A stretch of 64,000 nt of DNA from Prorocentrum cordatum (lineage: Eukaryota; Sar; Dinophyceae; Prorocentrales; Prorocentraceae). Below the pieces are notes generated by a model. It saw nothing but the letters and a program-made list of their open reading frames with translations, had not been told where the DNA came from and made no database searches. Shown here piece after piece: positions 30,079-41,890 of this stretch. The stretch is from the NCBI GenBank assembly GCA_963575745.1, contig CAUYUJ010020715.1, forward strand, positions 674,567 to 738,566, given 5' to 3'. The stretch's first letter is position 1. Each line of letters opens with the position of its first letter. The translations under genes and the position numbers were made by a program.

Positions 30079-33000
30079 CTAATCGGAATCGGAAAGCACC
30101 ACAGCCTCCGTGGAAGCGGGCCACCGCATTTCGTCAAGCACCTCCGTGAGGTCGGGCAGCGCCACGGGGACCCGTGCCAGGTGATCGGCCACGACGTGGT
30201 TCACGACGTTGAAGAACTCCTTCGGGCCAGGCGTGGCGTCGATCCTGCGCGCCCTGAACTCCCGAAAGACGTCGGAGCGGATCATGGCGGCGATCTGCAG
30301 CCTGCTGTCGTCTACGCGCTGTTGCAGCTCGTGGTGGGTCGCGAAACAGTCCTGGCAGTCCGCGGAGGCGTAGTGGTGCGCGTTGTGCTCGAGGGAGGAC
30401 AGGGTGCCCATGTAGAAGGACCCAGGCTTTTGCTCGAGGGTGACGACCCTTCCGCAGGAGGCTGTGCTCGAGGGTGACGCCCCATCATGTGCTCCCAGGA
30501 CCCCTGGGATCCTCACTTGCACGGAGCGCGCCCCGAAAATCGTCACGGCCGCGTGCAACAGGGAGCATCCGCCATCTGTGTGCCAACCATCGTCCCGTGC
30601 GCCTGGTTGCATGAGCTGGATCGATGCGTACGCGAACGCGTTGTCGGCGAAGTGCTCTGTCATGATGGGCTTTCCGTTCTGCTCGACGATGGCAGGTGGC
30701 ATGCCGTCGGCTTTGACAGCCTCGCGCATTTTGTCTCCCAGCTGTTGCAGCCACGGGCGCATCTTCTTCCGCAGCGCTCGCACGAAGGCGGCCATGTGGG
30801 GCGAGGGGGCGATCTGCAAATTCCCGCCCTTGTTGAGGCTGCGGCACTTCGGTGGGCTTTCGTCGTCCACGATGCCTGCGGCCGTTGTCGTCAAACCCTT
30901 TGCCGCCTCGTCGCCTCGGACGCATTTGGCGACGGTTGCCCCCGTGTCCAGGCGCTCCTCGGCCAAGTTCTGCCAGCGCGGGTCTCTCTGCAAGAAGCGG
31001 AGCAAGTCTGGGTCCAGCTCCGCCTCCGCTATCGTGCCCGTGCCGATTTTCCCCTGCGCCATGGAGATGCGCACGTCCAGCTGGGCGCCAGCCGGCTGCA
31101 GGAAGCGACGAGCCCTTAGACGACTGATTGTCGCTCTGGCGCCAGGGTGCCAAAGCAGGCAGCTCTCGGCGGCCTTCAACAAGTCTGGGGGGCAGTCTGC
31201 AAGTTCGTCAACGGGCCAGCGCCCTCGGCCGTCGAGTGCCTTCGCTGTTTCAGCCTTTAGACAATCCTCGCCCGACCGCTTGAACCCCTTCTCAAAGAAG
31301 GGCAGGTTGTCCAGCCACGGGGCGGGTTCCTGGTCCTCGTAATTGTAGAAGTCCCCCGACCCTGGCTCCTTGCCTGGGATCCCCAAGACCCCCCTTAAGA
31401 AAACCACGAAGTCTTTCGGGTGCCCCCCTGGATGCCCGAGCGCGCCGCAAGGCTCTGGTTGGAACAACACCTTGCGCGTGTGCAACTCCGCCATCAGGCA
31501 CCCGATGGACCACATGTCCAGGTCCTCTGGGTAGCGCTGGTTCCCCAAGAAAACGTCTACCGCTCTGTAAGCGGGCGCGCGTGCTCCGAGGTCATCGCAG
31601 GTCGGGCTGTAGCGCAGTTTCTTCTTCAACCTGCCGCGGGGATCCGCCATCTCCACACAGCCGAGGTCGCCGAGCACCACCTGCGGAGAGGGGCGGATGG
31701 AGGAGAGGGGAGCGACGGCGACTGAGCTCCCCCTGGAGGGAAGGGCGGGATAGACGGCACGACAACGGCATCTCGGGGGAAGGGTGGAACCTCCCTTGTT
31801 AGAACTCGGTGTGAGACCTAACGTGAAGGCTAGTGAGATAAGCTGAGCTCTGACCTCGTATATGAGGGCGTCGTCGGAGCTCTAACATGCTATGTTAGAG
31901 CTTCATGGGAGCTCTAACGCGCTATGTTAGAGCTCCATCGGAGCTCTCACATGCTATGTTAGAGCTCCCTGGGGAGATATGGCATGCTAGGTTAGAGCTC
32001 CCATGGAGCTCTAACATGACATGTTAGAGCTCCATGGGAGCTCTAACGTAGCATGTTAGAGCCCCCTGGGAGCTCTAACATGGTATCACGTGCCATGTTA
32101 GAGCTCCATGTGAGCCCTGACAACTCGGGATCTTAGTCGAAGGAACGACGACGATGACGAGGATGACGACGACGACGAGGATGACGAGGATGACGATGAT
32201 GACGAGGACGACGAGGACGACGACGACGAGGAGGACGACGACGAGGACGACGAGGATGACGAGGATGACGAGGACGACGAGGACGACGACGACGACGAGG
32301 AGGACGACGACGAGGACGACCGGGACGACGAGGACGGCGAGGACGACGAGGACGACGAGGACGAGGAGGACGAGGAGGAGGAGGACGACGACGACGACGG
32401 CGACGACGACGGCGACGACGACGTCGACGACGAGCGCCTCGAAGGAACTCGGGATCTGCCAGTCGAACTGCAGCTTGCCCTTTGGGCGCGGCGAGACGGG
32501 ATCCCATTCGCCAAGCTCGCGTGATACAAGTGCCTGCTTCTCGAAGCAGCCGCGCGTCTGCGGCGATCCTCGCTTCAAGATGTTTGCGGGCTTGATGTCG
32601 CAGTGAATGAGGACCCTGTCGTGCATGTACTGGAGCCCTTCGAGAACGCTGTTCAGGACGTGGCGCATCCCTGTCTGCGTGAAGGAGGACTTCTCGAGGA
32701 ATTGGCGGACATCGATCTCGAACAACTCGTGCGCGAGGCCGATGTGCTCCGTCCATTTCCAATCTATCCTTGGCACTGACTGTTGCAGTTCTCGGTGCGC
32801 TTTCTTCGGGGCTGCTGCAGTTCCTGGGCACAACCTCCTGAAAAAAGGCCCACGTCGAGTAAGCGAACGAGACGCGGGCGCGTGCCCACAGCACCGTGGC
32901 GCGCGACCTCATCCAGAGCCCCTCCGACGGCATCCGCATTGAACCCCTTCTGCGCATCGCTGGGGTCGCCCCGCAGCATCTTGATCGCAAGGCCAGTCTT

Positions 33001-33612
33001 GTCGCCCCGTCGCGTGCCCAAGTAGACCTTGCCGAAAGAGCCCTGACCGAGATCCCCTCCTTCCCGCTCCACGTCGTACTCGAGCGGCAGGCCCTCGCAC
33101 TTGCCATTCTGTTTGTCTTGGCGCGCGTGCCCGACCGCGTCGAGCTTCAGTGCAAGTAGATTCACACGACCCTCGTCGTGGGACACCGCTCTCGGACCAG
33201 CAGACCCGCGACGAGCAGCTGCCGGCGGCGTAGGCTCCGGCACCCCGTCCGCGGCGGGAACGAGCACCTTCCACAGCGCGCCCTCTAGGGTTTCTCCTGT
33301 GACACCGTGGCCCTCGGCGACAGCTGGCTCATCTTCTGCAGCGTTAGCTGTTCCAGCCCATGTCGCGCACCCTGGCGCCCCCGCAGGCTTGCTCACATAG
33401 TCTTTCCAAGTGGCGCCCAGCGCAATCTTGAGGAGCCGCGCGCAGGTGTCATGCGAAACTGGCTTTGGCCACGTCAACTCACATTTGTTCTTCGTTACCT
33501 TCTCCAGCGACACTTTTGCGGTCGGGGTCCCTTTTGCCACCCTGGCCATGCTATTGCTGCAGGTCCCCCCCAGCTTCTTGATCTTGTCGTTGTTCGACCC
33601 GTCACCCTGCAT
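30079..33612 (-). CDS. Protein kinase fused to 2OG-Fe(II) oxygenase-like domain
   Basis: Three coding blocks. Block 1 (33612-~32850): N-terminal extension, then Gly loop GQGSFGKV (189-196) and AIK Lys211. Block 2 (~32830-32438): WTEHIGLAHELFEIDVRQF and the catalytic loop LIHCDIKPANIL (HRD variant HCD; Asp, Lys, Asn present). Block 3 (31680-30079): GDLG (DFG variant), then RAPAYRAVDVFLGNQ..DMWSIGCLMAE, a CMGC-like C-lobe. The last ~250 residues carry GWHTDGG (366-372), LEHNAHH (430-436) and MIRSDVFR (467-474), the H-x-D...H...R spacing of 2OG oxygenases. Blocks 2 and 3 join in phase across a GC-AG intron (SFE|VVLGDLG). Blocks 1 and 2 differ by one frame near a T6 run at about 32853, so an indel or mini-intron is needed. 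Start ATG 33612. Substrates are unknown. Confidence 0.75.
31876..32118. repeat. GAGCTC palindromic satellite, block 1
   Basis: Alternating palindromes GGAGCTCTAACATGNNATGTTAGAGCTCC with ATGG/CTGG spacers; about eight half-units, inside the kinase intron. Confidence 0.93.
32137..32437. repeat. (GAC)n imperfect microsatellite
   Basis: GAC triplets with GAT and GAG interruptions; about 300 bp within the kinase intron. Confidence 0.95.
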
Positions 33613-34234
33613 CTAACAGCCCCACTTATAGAAGAGAACCTTGTTCCTGTCGCGACCGCTGCCGCCCGAGGCAGCCATCGCCGCGGCGGCCCGCTGACGG
33701 CAGTGTCGTCCCTGCGGGCCCGCTAAGTTTCAGTGAACCGAGACGCCTGCGGGCCCCTCCTCCGTCCTCCTCCTCCCCCTGCGGCCGCTCCTCGGAGCGT
33801 TGCTTCCCGTGTCTGCCCTGCCCTGCTGCATCCCCATCCTGGCCCGCCCCTACAGGGCGCCGTAAGGATGCAAGGGCCTCGGCGGCATGGCATCTGTTGT
33901 TTATCCAGCTCCCCAGCTTCGGAACGGAAAGCGTAGGATGCAAGGGTACCCTTTGGAAAGGTAAGCATCCGGACTCTGCGCCTTGCCTGCGCCGTGGGCC
34001 AAGCGCGACGGATGGCGACGAAGGGATGACGGAGGACTATGTTCCTATCTGTACGCAAGGTGCCGTGCACTGCACAAGCCAGAAAGTGGCGCGCGCTCCA
34101 TTAGGAGAACGGAGGCGACGCCGCCAGCGCGCGACTGTTGCAGTCCAAAATCAAACAAGTGGCAGCTCCACGGGAACAGGAGCGCGCGGGCTGGCTCCTG
34201 CGTCGGAGCTGTCGGGCTCTGTTGCAGCCTGTGC
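33613..34234. other. Intergenic spacer, nothing recognised
   Basis: Lies between the kinase gene and the next minus-strand gene upstream. Contains TGTTGCAG-type motifs at 34135 and 34221. No promoter element is recognisable; dinoflagellate promoters generally lack a TATA box. Confidence 0.45.
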
Positions 34235-37200
34235 TCAAGCCTGTGCTCTGTTGCAGCCTGTCTTCGGCTTCTTCTTCTTCGAGGCCGAGGAGTCGTCTGA
34301 GGACGAGGAGTCTGAGGTCGAGGACGCGTCGGCGTCGCGCTTCTTACCCTTCTTACCCTTCATATTTTCATCCTTCTTGTCCTTCTTCTTATCCTCCTTC
34401 TTGTCCTTCTTCTTGTCCTCCTTCTTGCCCTCCTTCTTGTTGTCGTCCTTCTTCCCATCCTTCGGGTCCTCCTTCGGGTCCTCCTTTGCCAGGCGCAACT
34501 GCACAGAGCGTGCAAGCAGGTCCTCGCTCACGAACACCATGGCGCTGCTCCCGAGCATGGCCTCGACGGCACGCTCCACGAGAAACGGCTTGAGCACCTT
34601 CGCGTGGTGGTCGTCGAAAGCCAAGGCCAACGCACTGCGCCCGCTCTCGATGCAGCCGTGCATGCCTGCGCCGCCCGCAGGCGCGCCGAAGTGCACCCAC
34701 CTGGGCTCCCCCGCCTCGTGGCAGAGCTCCTTGAGGAGCTCGATATCGTTGTCGTGCGGGAACCACGGCACCTCCGTTCCCGTGAGCTGGCGGTAGAGCT
34801 TCCGCCTCTTCACGGCCGCAGTCACAAGGGCCTTCTCGGGGCGGACGGCTGTTGCAGCTTCGTCGCGCACCTCGGCGCCACAATCAGCGCCTTCGTCCTC
34901 CTGGAGAGGCTGGCAGCACCCCAGCTTCTCTCGCTCCTCGGCCTCCACCTCGGTGACGCACTGGCCGACCATGCTGGCCAAGCTGGTCTCCCGAACCTGC
35001 TTGGGCACGAGGGCGTGGCTCTTCTGCGGCAGGACAGGCACGTTCCTCACCACTTCGTTGAAGAAGGAGCTGCCCGCGCCCACGACTTGCCGGATCTTGG
35101 CCATTTGCTTCGGCTTCCTGCCCTTGTAGCAGAGCAACATGACCTCGTGCGAGCGCGAGTTCGCCAGGACTCGCTGCCTCTGGAAGTGGCCGTACTGCTG
35201 CATATGTTTCGTGTTGTAAGCGAGGCGGCATGTGACCGTGCGGAACTTGTTTGCGGCGAGGATCTTCTGGATCTTCGGGGGGTTCGACTGCGAGCGGCCC
35301 GCCAGCGCCCACAGCACGTCCCGTCCACCGACCATCAGCGGGTCCAGGGACTTCAGGTAGCGTGTGCAATCCAGCTCGTCCAGCGCGGGCGCACGGCGCG
35401 TGAGGCTTTGCCCCGCGAAGACGCAGCACAACTTCGCATTCTTGACATCGTAGAAGCCCATCACTGATGCATTCTCTGCGAGGTCCTGGTATAGGCGTGC
35501 CTTAGCAACCGAAGCGTTGATATCCATGGCGCTGCCCTCCGCCGTGATCATGACGAACCGCGTATCCAGCTGGCTAGAGCACTGCTGCTCGCACAGCGCC
35601 TTGAAGTTGTTCACGTCGCTCGGGGAGACGTCGATCTTCTTCTTGTCCTCGGAAGCCGCCCCCGCTGTTCCAGCGCCGCCCGCTGTTGCAGCACCGACCG
35701 CGTCGCTGTCTGCAGGCTTTTGCTCTGACGGTTCCTGGGGGTTTCCCGCGAGGGAGCCGTGCGCGATTTGGAACTTCTCGAAGAACCTCTTGGTCACTCG
35801 CACGCCCCTGTGGAACTTGTCAATGTTGTAGCGCTCGGCGCACGGCTGGGTGAGGGCGCCAGAGGTCTCCTGCTTGTAGAAGTCCTGGCCTATTTCGAGG
35901 AAGTGTTTCATCGCCAGGCGCAGCGCCTGTCGGCAGTGACTGCACCCAGGTCGGGTCCTTGTCAGGCCCCTCAGTCTTCTCGAAGAACTTGAGCGGCGAG
36001 TCGAGGTATTGCCTCGCCATGACCACGACGTTTTTCTCGGCGGCGTTCTCCTGTGTGTTGCAGCCAGTGCTCCGAACAAGTCTGGGTGCTGTTTCAGAAA
36101 GTTCGCCACGTACTCCTTCGCCCACAAGATCTCGCCCACTGCCTGGCCGATGGTGGGGGCGCTGTACGGGTCCTTCACGCTCTTCCGCCACGTCCGCGTG
36201 TGCAGGCTTTCCAAGACGTGCCCCAGCGATGTAGCGTCCGTCTTCGCGATGATCGTCCCAAGCTGCGTGGGCCTGTCCAGCAGATTGTCTCGCCCCCAAC
36301 GGTTCGCGGCGGCATTCCCAAAGCAGCAATGCCCCCGAGCACTTGTCGAGAGCGAGCCAGTTGACCATGTGCGTCTTGACGGTCCTCAGGCTGGGGCAGT
36401 GCAACAGCCCCCACTTTATGTTTTTCTCCAACCACGCCTGCACCTTCTCTGCCGAGGGGTTCCCGCCAGCTGGCCCGCCGCTCTTCAAGATTTCCGCAGC
36501 ACGTGCCACGATGCGCAGGAGGTTCTGGTTCTCGAGCCCGAGGAAATCGCGCAGGCGCTCGGTGCGCGATCTCGTTGACAGACCAATTGAACTTGTCCCC
36601 CTCGACCTCCTCAGCCGCGCGCCCCGGGATCTGCGCGAAATCGAAGGGCCAATCCAGAATCAAGTCCTCCACCGCTTCTACGGCCTGCCTGTTGCATTCC
36701 TCTTTCGCCCAGTAGTAACCCAGCCAGACAGCGTTGACCACGACGCCACTGCCCAAACGCTTGAACTTGCCCATCTCGGGCACAGCGGTCTGGTTCACGT
36801 TGGCGATCATGATGGGGATCTCGAACCCTTTCTCAACCTGCTTCGGGATGTTCCAACGCCTGCCACCCTTGACCTGGCTTAGCGTCTCCACGATGCGCCG
36901 CTGTGGGTTGCCCTGGGCTGTGCACTCGACGTTGCCAGCGCCCTCGTGAGAGTCGTTCGCTGTTTCAGCCGCGTCGTCCGTCGGCACGTTCCGCATGAAC
37001 ATGTCCGCAGCCACGTTCTCCACCTTGCCCACCGTGATATCCCCCCCCAGGAAACTGTGTTCGATGGGCGCCGTATGCGCCAGGTTCAGATAGGCATTCC
37101 TGCGCTCGCCCTTCTCGTTGCACTTTCCGATGTTCTTGGCGAGCTTCTCCTGCAATGGAGTCCTCTCCTTGCTGTCCTTCTTCGAGGTCTTCTTCGACTG

Positions 37201-37362
37201 GTCCTCCTGCGACTTGTCTGGCTTCTCCCTCTTCGCCTGCGCGGCCCTCTCGGCGACGCGCTTCGGCGCGGTCTTGAGAAGCCGTTTGAAACCAGTCTCG
37301 ATGAGGGGGAAAACCTTGTCGGCCCAGAAGTCCTTGAACAGCTGCGCCGCGGCGCCGCTCAT
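34235..37362 (-). CDS. Large conserved dinoflagellate-type protein of unknown function
   Basis: About 1,000 codons from ATG 37362 (MSGAAAQLFKDFW); the open frame extends to 37626 but reads as non-coding. Domains: Lys-rich linker (PDKSQEDQSKKTSKKDSKE); a compact segment FEIPIMIANVNQTAVPEMGKF...NAVWLGYYWAKEECNRQ; a middle part with LEKNIKWGLLHCPS; a region with DTRFVMITAEGSAMDI, YDVKNAKLCCVFAG and MHGCIESGRSALALAFDDHHAKVL; and an extreme Lys/Asp/Ser tail (DKKEDKKKDKKDEN). No enzyme motif is recognised. The frame changes near 36570 and 36310 and again, in a compensating pair, near 36050 and 35950. Either the copy is decayed or the assembly has indels. The tail suggests a nuclear or nucleolar location (inference). 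Confidence 0.65.
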
Positions 37363-37704
37363 CGCGATCAGGCGGGCTGGTTCAGCTGCGAGCTGGCCGT
37401 TCCACCTCGCGCGCCTGTTGCAGGTCGGGCTGGAGCCGCGGCGGGAATGGAATTGGGCAGTGGAAGAAGAAGGGCCGTTGTAGCCGATGGAACGTCCCGA
37501 GGGCGGATAGGAAGCAGAGCGAAAATAGCCGCAACCAATTCTAGACGAACTCACGGACGTCGGAAGTCGCCCATCCCCTCGAAGCAATGCGACGATTAAT
37601 GCACCTTCAGCGAGCGAGGGCGCCATGAGCCTGTCGAGTTCTCCCCAGATGGCCTACCAGCTCTTGATGGGTGGGCCCAGAGATTTCGCAAGACCCCAAC
37701 GGCA

Positions 37705-37868
37705 CCAAGAAATTCTAACTACCCTAAGGGCCTCAAGAGGAGATCCCAGAAATTCTATCTCCCCACAGGGCCTCAAGAGAGATTGCCAGAAATTCCTCGC
37801 CCCTCAGGGCGTCAAGAGGAGATCCCAATCTTCAACGCACTCATTTTTGAGTCCTAGTAGATCCAGAA
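37705..37868. repeat. Third copy of the cassette-flank segment
   Basis: GGCCTCAAGAGAGATTG...CCTCGCCCCTCAGGGCGTC...CAATCTTCAACGCACTCATTTTT...CCCCATAAAT also occurs at 42225-42375 and 46760-46870, there next to the duplicated gene; here the gene is absent. Confidence 0.85.
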
Positions 37869-38342
37869 CCCCATAAATCTGTTATTCTTTCGAGATTCGC
37901 TGCCAGGCCGAAGGTTTCGACTGACTGCGCTAGCCGCTAGAACAGAGAACAGCTACAGCGCGCCCCCCCTCCCCCCCCGCCCTCGCGGCGGACAGCGTCG
38001 GATAATTCATGTAGTCGGGGGGGGGGGCCCTGGGGGGCCCTGGAGCCATGGGGCGTTGATCCGATCGGCATAAGCCCGACACTTGCGCAAACGTCCAGTG
38101 GTGCCAGTGGGTGGGGGGGGGGGGGGCGCGCTGCGGGACGGGGGATGAGACGGCGCGTATGCTGCAGCCCGCACGGCCTCGCATGGAGCGCGCGCGCGGC
38201 ATCGGGCCGACGGACCGTGGGAAGCAGCCGCGGGGGCGGCGTCCTGCAGGGCACAGAATGCAGATGAGGCCTAAGGATTAAGGGCGAGTCGGGTCGGGTC
38301 GTCGTCGCGTCGTCGTCGTCGTCACGGTCGTCGTCACGGTCG
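37869..38342. other. Spacer with G-runs
   Basis: Several poly-G tracts on the plus strand (near 38019 and 38111) and a short GTC run near 38308. No gene recognised. Confidence 0.45.
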
Positions 38343-39020
38343 TCAAAATCTCTGATCATATCGCCTCGCCCCCATCTCCCCCCCCCTCCTCCCCCCATTT
38401 ACTCCAACGCGCGGCGCGTGGCGGGCCCTCACCACGCTAGCAGCCCGCAAATCGCGGTTAGTTTTGGGGTGGTGGCCGACGCGCATGTGAAGAAGGTTGC
38501 GCCTGCCATAGTGACCACTGCGGATCCCTGAACAGGGCGCGCAGAGCTTCCTGGAACATGCACGCTCAGAGAAGCCGCCGCATACGGTGCAGATGTCAAC
38601 GCTGCGATAGCGGGCCATCACGCGGCTGCTGTGGTACCCGAGCGCGCCAGCCGCGAGGGGCAAGATCCGGCGGAAGTGCGGTGCGATCCACGGCGCAGTG
38701 GCTGGCCAGCCGAAGTCGTTGGCCTCAGACCCCTCGGGCACCTCCAAGGCTTGCCCCGCTGGTGCCGGTGGAGGCAGCCCAGGCTGCCCAGGCTGCGCAG
38801 CGACAGGAGGAGGCTGCCCAGCGGCAGCGACAGGAAGTGCTGGGGGTGGGAGTGGGAGCGCGGCCCCGGCGCCACCCGGAGCTGCAGCGGCGCCCACAGG
38901 GCCTGCGGCCGCAGCGCCACCACCACCAGCAGCTGGCACATGAACCGCATGCTGGAACACGGCGGCGGCCCCCGGGGCGCGCTGGTCGTCGCCGCCGCCG
39001 CCCACCACGACTCCATCTCC
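38343..39020 (-). CDS. LINE-type C-terminal zinc domain, fragment
   Basis: The open frame continues to 39569, but only about 39020-38440 looks coding: a Pro/Ala-rich stretch, GSEANDFGWPATAPWIAPHF, VMARYRSVDICTVCGGFSERAC, KLCAPCSG, then GRRNLLHMRVGHHPKT. The finger matches in style the C-terminal domain of the LINE at 20.9 kb (CMRCGSFSERA...ECEG). It is most simply a 5'-truncated LINE on the minus strand, or a host gene using the domain. A 35-36-bp direct repeat with CCATCTCCATTGATGGTCAC lies at 38999-39071. Confidence 0.5.
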   Translation of the reverse strand, partial: GDGVVVGGGGDDQRAPGAAAVFQHAVHVPAAGGGGAAAAGPVGAAAAPGGAGAALPLPPPALPVAAAGQPPPVAAQPGQPGLPPPAPAGQALEVPEGSEANDFGWPATAPWIAPHFRRILPLAAGALGYHSSRVMARYRSVDICTVCGGFSERACSRKLCAPCSGIRSGHYGRRNLLHMRVGHHPKTNRDLRAASVVRARHAPRVGVNGGRRGGEMGARRYDQRF

Positions 39021-39071
39021 ATTGATGGTCACACCGCCCACCACGACTCCATCTCCATTGATGGTCACACG

Positions 39072-39928
39072 AAGCTGGAGCTGGATGCCGGAAGATCGCG
39101 GCGATCGTCGACGCCGCGTCGACGCCTGAGTCCGAGGCGGGGGGGGTCGCCTGCTCAGGCTGAGGAGGAGTACAGCCGAAACACTGGACCTTCGCACTGC
39201 AGACGGCTGAGGCTGAGGCAGCGACGCCGACGGACGGTGACGACGACAACGGGTCACGGGCCATGGGCCACCGGCCACGGAGGAGACCGTCGGACCGTCG
39301 GGGGGCGCCGCGCGATGACTCATCTGCGAGGGCCCTCCGTCGGGAAGCCCCTCGACCACTCGGCCCTCCCGACGGGAGTCGACAGCCAGGGCCCGAGAAT
39401 CCGAAGTGTGAAGTGCGAGAGGGTCCCAGCAGGGAGGAGGAGGATTAGGATGAGGATCAGGATGATCAGGATGAGGATGATGAAGATTTTGAGGAGGAGT
39501 CCGACCCTGGGGAGTCCTCGGACCTCGGACCTCGGATGAGGGGAGTGGTGGGGCAGGGGCGGGGGGCATGAAGAATGAGGAGGCGAGGGCGACAAGGGGG
39601 CGGGCGGCGGAGGGGCAGGAAGAGGGAGGAGCAGAGAGAATGGGGAGGAAGGGCCTTGCAATTTGGAAATTGGGTCCTTCCGGGATTCACATGGTGCCCT
39701 CCCTTCCTCATCCCCCCCCACTGGGCCCCCCGCTGCTCCTCTACTCCTCCTCCACCCCCGTCCCGCTGAGGCCGCCTCAGGCCCAAGGACTCCTCGTCCG
39801 CCGGACTCATCCGCAATCCCCATCCGCATCACCCCCGGTCCACTGGCCGGCCCCTCGCGGACGCGACGCGGGATGGAGGGGCGCTGTGTGTTTCCGAAGC
39901 GGCGCCAGGAAGCGGACCAGAGCCGCGC
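39072..39928. other. Spacer, nothing recognised
   Basis: GC-rich with AGGATGA-type purine repeats at 39438-39500. No credible coding frame. Confidence 0.45.
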
Positions 39929-39929
39929 C

Positions 39930-40668
39930 AGAGCTCTAACATCGTATGTGAGAGCTCCAATGGAGCTCTAACATAGCATGTTAGACTATGTTAGAGTTCC
40001 CTGGGAGCTCTAACATCGCATGTTAGAGCTCCGTGGGAGCTCTGAGGCGGCGGCGGCGGCGGCGGGTAGGTTAGAGCTACCAGGGAGCTCTAACATAGCA
40101 TGTTAGAGCTCCCAGGGAGCTCTAACATGCTATGTTAGAGCTCCCATGTTAGAGCTCCCTGGGAGCTCTAACATACCGAGCTCCAACGGAGCTTTAACAT
40201 AGCATGTTAGAGTCCGTGGGAGCTCCCTGGGAGCTCTAACATGGTATGTTAGAGCTCTGGGAGCTCGGGAGCTCTAGCATGCTATGTTAGAGCTCCCAGG
40301 GAGCTCTAACATGGCTTGTTAGAGCTCCAACGGAGCTCTAACATAGCATGTTCGAGTATGTTAGAGCTCCCTGGGAGCTCTAACATGGTATGTTAGAGCT
40401 CCGTGGGAGCTCTAACATGGCATGTTAGAGCTCCCAGGGAGTTCTAACATGGTATGTTAGCCTTGAGCTCTAACATAGGATGTTAGAGATCCCTTGGAGC
40501 TCTATCATGGCATGTTAGAGCTCCCATGGAACTCTAACATGCTATGTAAGAGCTCCTTGGGAGCTCTAACGTGCTATGCTAGATTTCGATGTGAGGGTTG
40601 TGAACTCTAACATGCTATGTTAGAGCTCGATGGGAGCTCTAGCATAGCATGTTAGAGCTCCCATCGAG
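39930..40668. repeat. GAGCTC palindromic satellite, block 2
   Basis: About 740 bp of GGGAGCTCTAACATNNNATGTTAGAGCTCC units. A (CGG)n insert with the junction GGGTAGGTTAGAG lies at 40046-40076, and the right end meets CCCATCGAGCCGCC plus (GTC)n at 40670-40712. Confidence 0.95.
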
Positions 40669-40681
40669 CCGCCCCCCCCGC

Positions 40682-40712
<31 letters not shown>

Positions 40713-40980
40713 CCATCGGCCCCCCACCCCCCTCCTTTTAAGCGCACATAAGGAAACATGTCCGAACGCGGCGGCACTCTCGCACGCACCGTTGCCCTGT
40801 CCTCGACCTCGAGAACGAAGGCTCCCCCTTGAAAGGCGGGGGCACAGGGGTGGGGCCCTGTCTTCGACCGCGGTGAAACATGGGGGTGGGGCCCTGTCTT
40901 CGACCACGGTGAAACATGAATGGGGCGCGGCCCTCCCCGCCCTCGCGGGGCGGCCTTGCCCCCTGGGGCGTGGTCGGGAA
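40713..40980. other. Spacer with a duplicated segment
   Basis: GGGGCCCTGTCTTCGACC is present twice (40853 and 40892). No gene recognised. Confidence 0.5.
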
Positions 40981-41409
40981 TCAGGGGCGGAGGGGGTTCA
41001 GGGACTTCTGAATTAGACTAGAAGGTGGGGGGGAGGAGGAGGAGGGGGAGAAGGAGGAGGAGGAGGAGGAAGGCTTCACCGCCCTCCACGCACCGCCGAC
41101 TTTCATCATGTATCCGTCCCGTGCTGGCGAGCTCTTCACTGAGAAAGTACCCACTCCTGGCAATGTGAAGACGCGCTTCTCGCTGAGCTCCGTAATGAGT
41201 GCTATGGCCAGCGATTGAAGCATGGCCGCCGTGGTAACCAGTTGGCGCCGCTCCCAGCCGATATCCTCTTCGTCAACGCCTGAGGGGAGATCGATGTATG
41301 GCCGTGAGCGCGGTATACCGCGATTTCGCTCTTGCCACGGAGGTTCAAGACCTTCGGGGCCATCGGGAAGAAAGGCGGCAGGCCCTCGATAGAGCAAACT
41401 CGCCAACAA
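40981..41409 (-). CDS. HU/HCc-like histone-like protein fragment
   Basis: 142 residues. Residues 60-113 (LVTTAAMLQSLAIALITELS, then KRVFTLPGVGTFSVKSSPAR and MMKVGGAWRAVKP) follow the bacterial HU fold order: helix, beta turn with LPGVGTF, and the PAR motif of the DNA-binding arm. Dinoflagellate HCc nuclear basic proteins share this pattern and condense DNA in place of most histones. The arm after PAR is short and less basic than usual, the C-terminus dissolves into a (GGA)n-coded Ser tract, and the N-terminal 55 residues are not family-like. An exon fragment or pseudogene is likely. Confidence 0.4.
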   Translation of the reverse strand: MLASLLYRGPAAFLPDGPEGLEPPWQERNRGIPRSRPYIDLPSGVDEEDIGWERRQLVTTAAMLQSLAIALITELSEKRVFTLPGVGTFSVKSSPARDGYMMKVGGAWRAVKPSSSSSSFSPSSSSPPPSSLIQKSLNPLRP

Positions 41410-41719
41410 CTTCTCGAGCCAAGCGAGACTACGTACAATCAGATGGTGCGGGCCAGGAAACTGGAAGACTCCAGAGCGGTTGTGGGTACTTCAGGCCAGG
41501 GTCAGGATGAGCATTGGGAGAGCCTACTGGGGGACCCAAGGATGAGCCAGCACAGGAAGGCCTCAGCATAATTGCGCGAGGCTGCTGCGAGAAGCCTGAT
41601 GGGGACTGTGACAAGGGAATGCGGCGGCACGCCGCTGTGAGAAGACTTATACGACAACGCTACCCGTGTGAGAAGCTACTGCCGCAGGCAGCGGCCCGCG
41701 TGAGGTCACTCGGTCATCC

Positions 41720-41872
41720 TTCTTCGTATGGTAGCTTGGTTTCTTATGGTAGTTTGGTTTCTTATGGTAGCTGGGTTTCTTAGGGTAGCTTGGCTTCTCA
41801 TGGTAGTTTGGTTTCTTATGGTAGCTGGGTTTCTTATGGTAGATTGGCCTATCATGGTAGCTTGGTTTCTTT
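41720..41872. repeat. 18-bp minisatellite GGTAGNTTGGTTTCTTAT
   Basis: About eight units, coding for KKPSYH repeats on the minus strand; no stop in that frame. Confidence 0.93.
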
Positions 41873-41890
41873 ATCTGGCATCTGCCCTGA

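Larger units (their letters stand above)
31681..32437 (-). other. GC-AG intron carrying satellite and (GAC)n
   Basis: Minus-strand exon end TTCGAG is followed by GCGCTCGTCG; the acceptor is CTCTCCGCAG before GTGGTGCTCGG. Both exon edges are phase 0 and restore the usual kinase spacing between the catalytic loop and DxG. The 757 bp contain a GAC/GTC tract (32137-32437) and the GAGCTC satellite. Confidence 0.7.

Noticed and set aside
37869-38342. G-runs as a designed G-quadruplex promoter
   Set aside because: G-runs are present, but no gene start with matching orientation can be tied to them.
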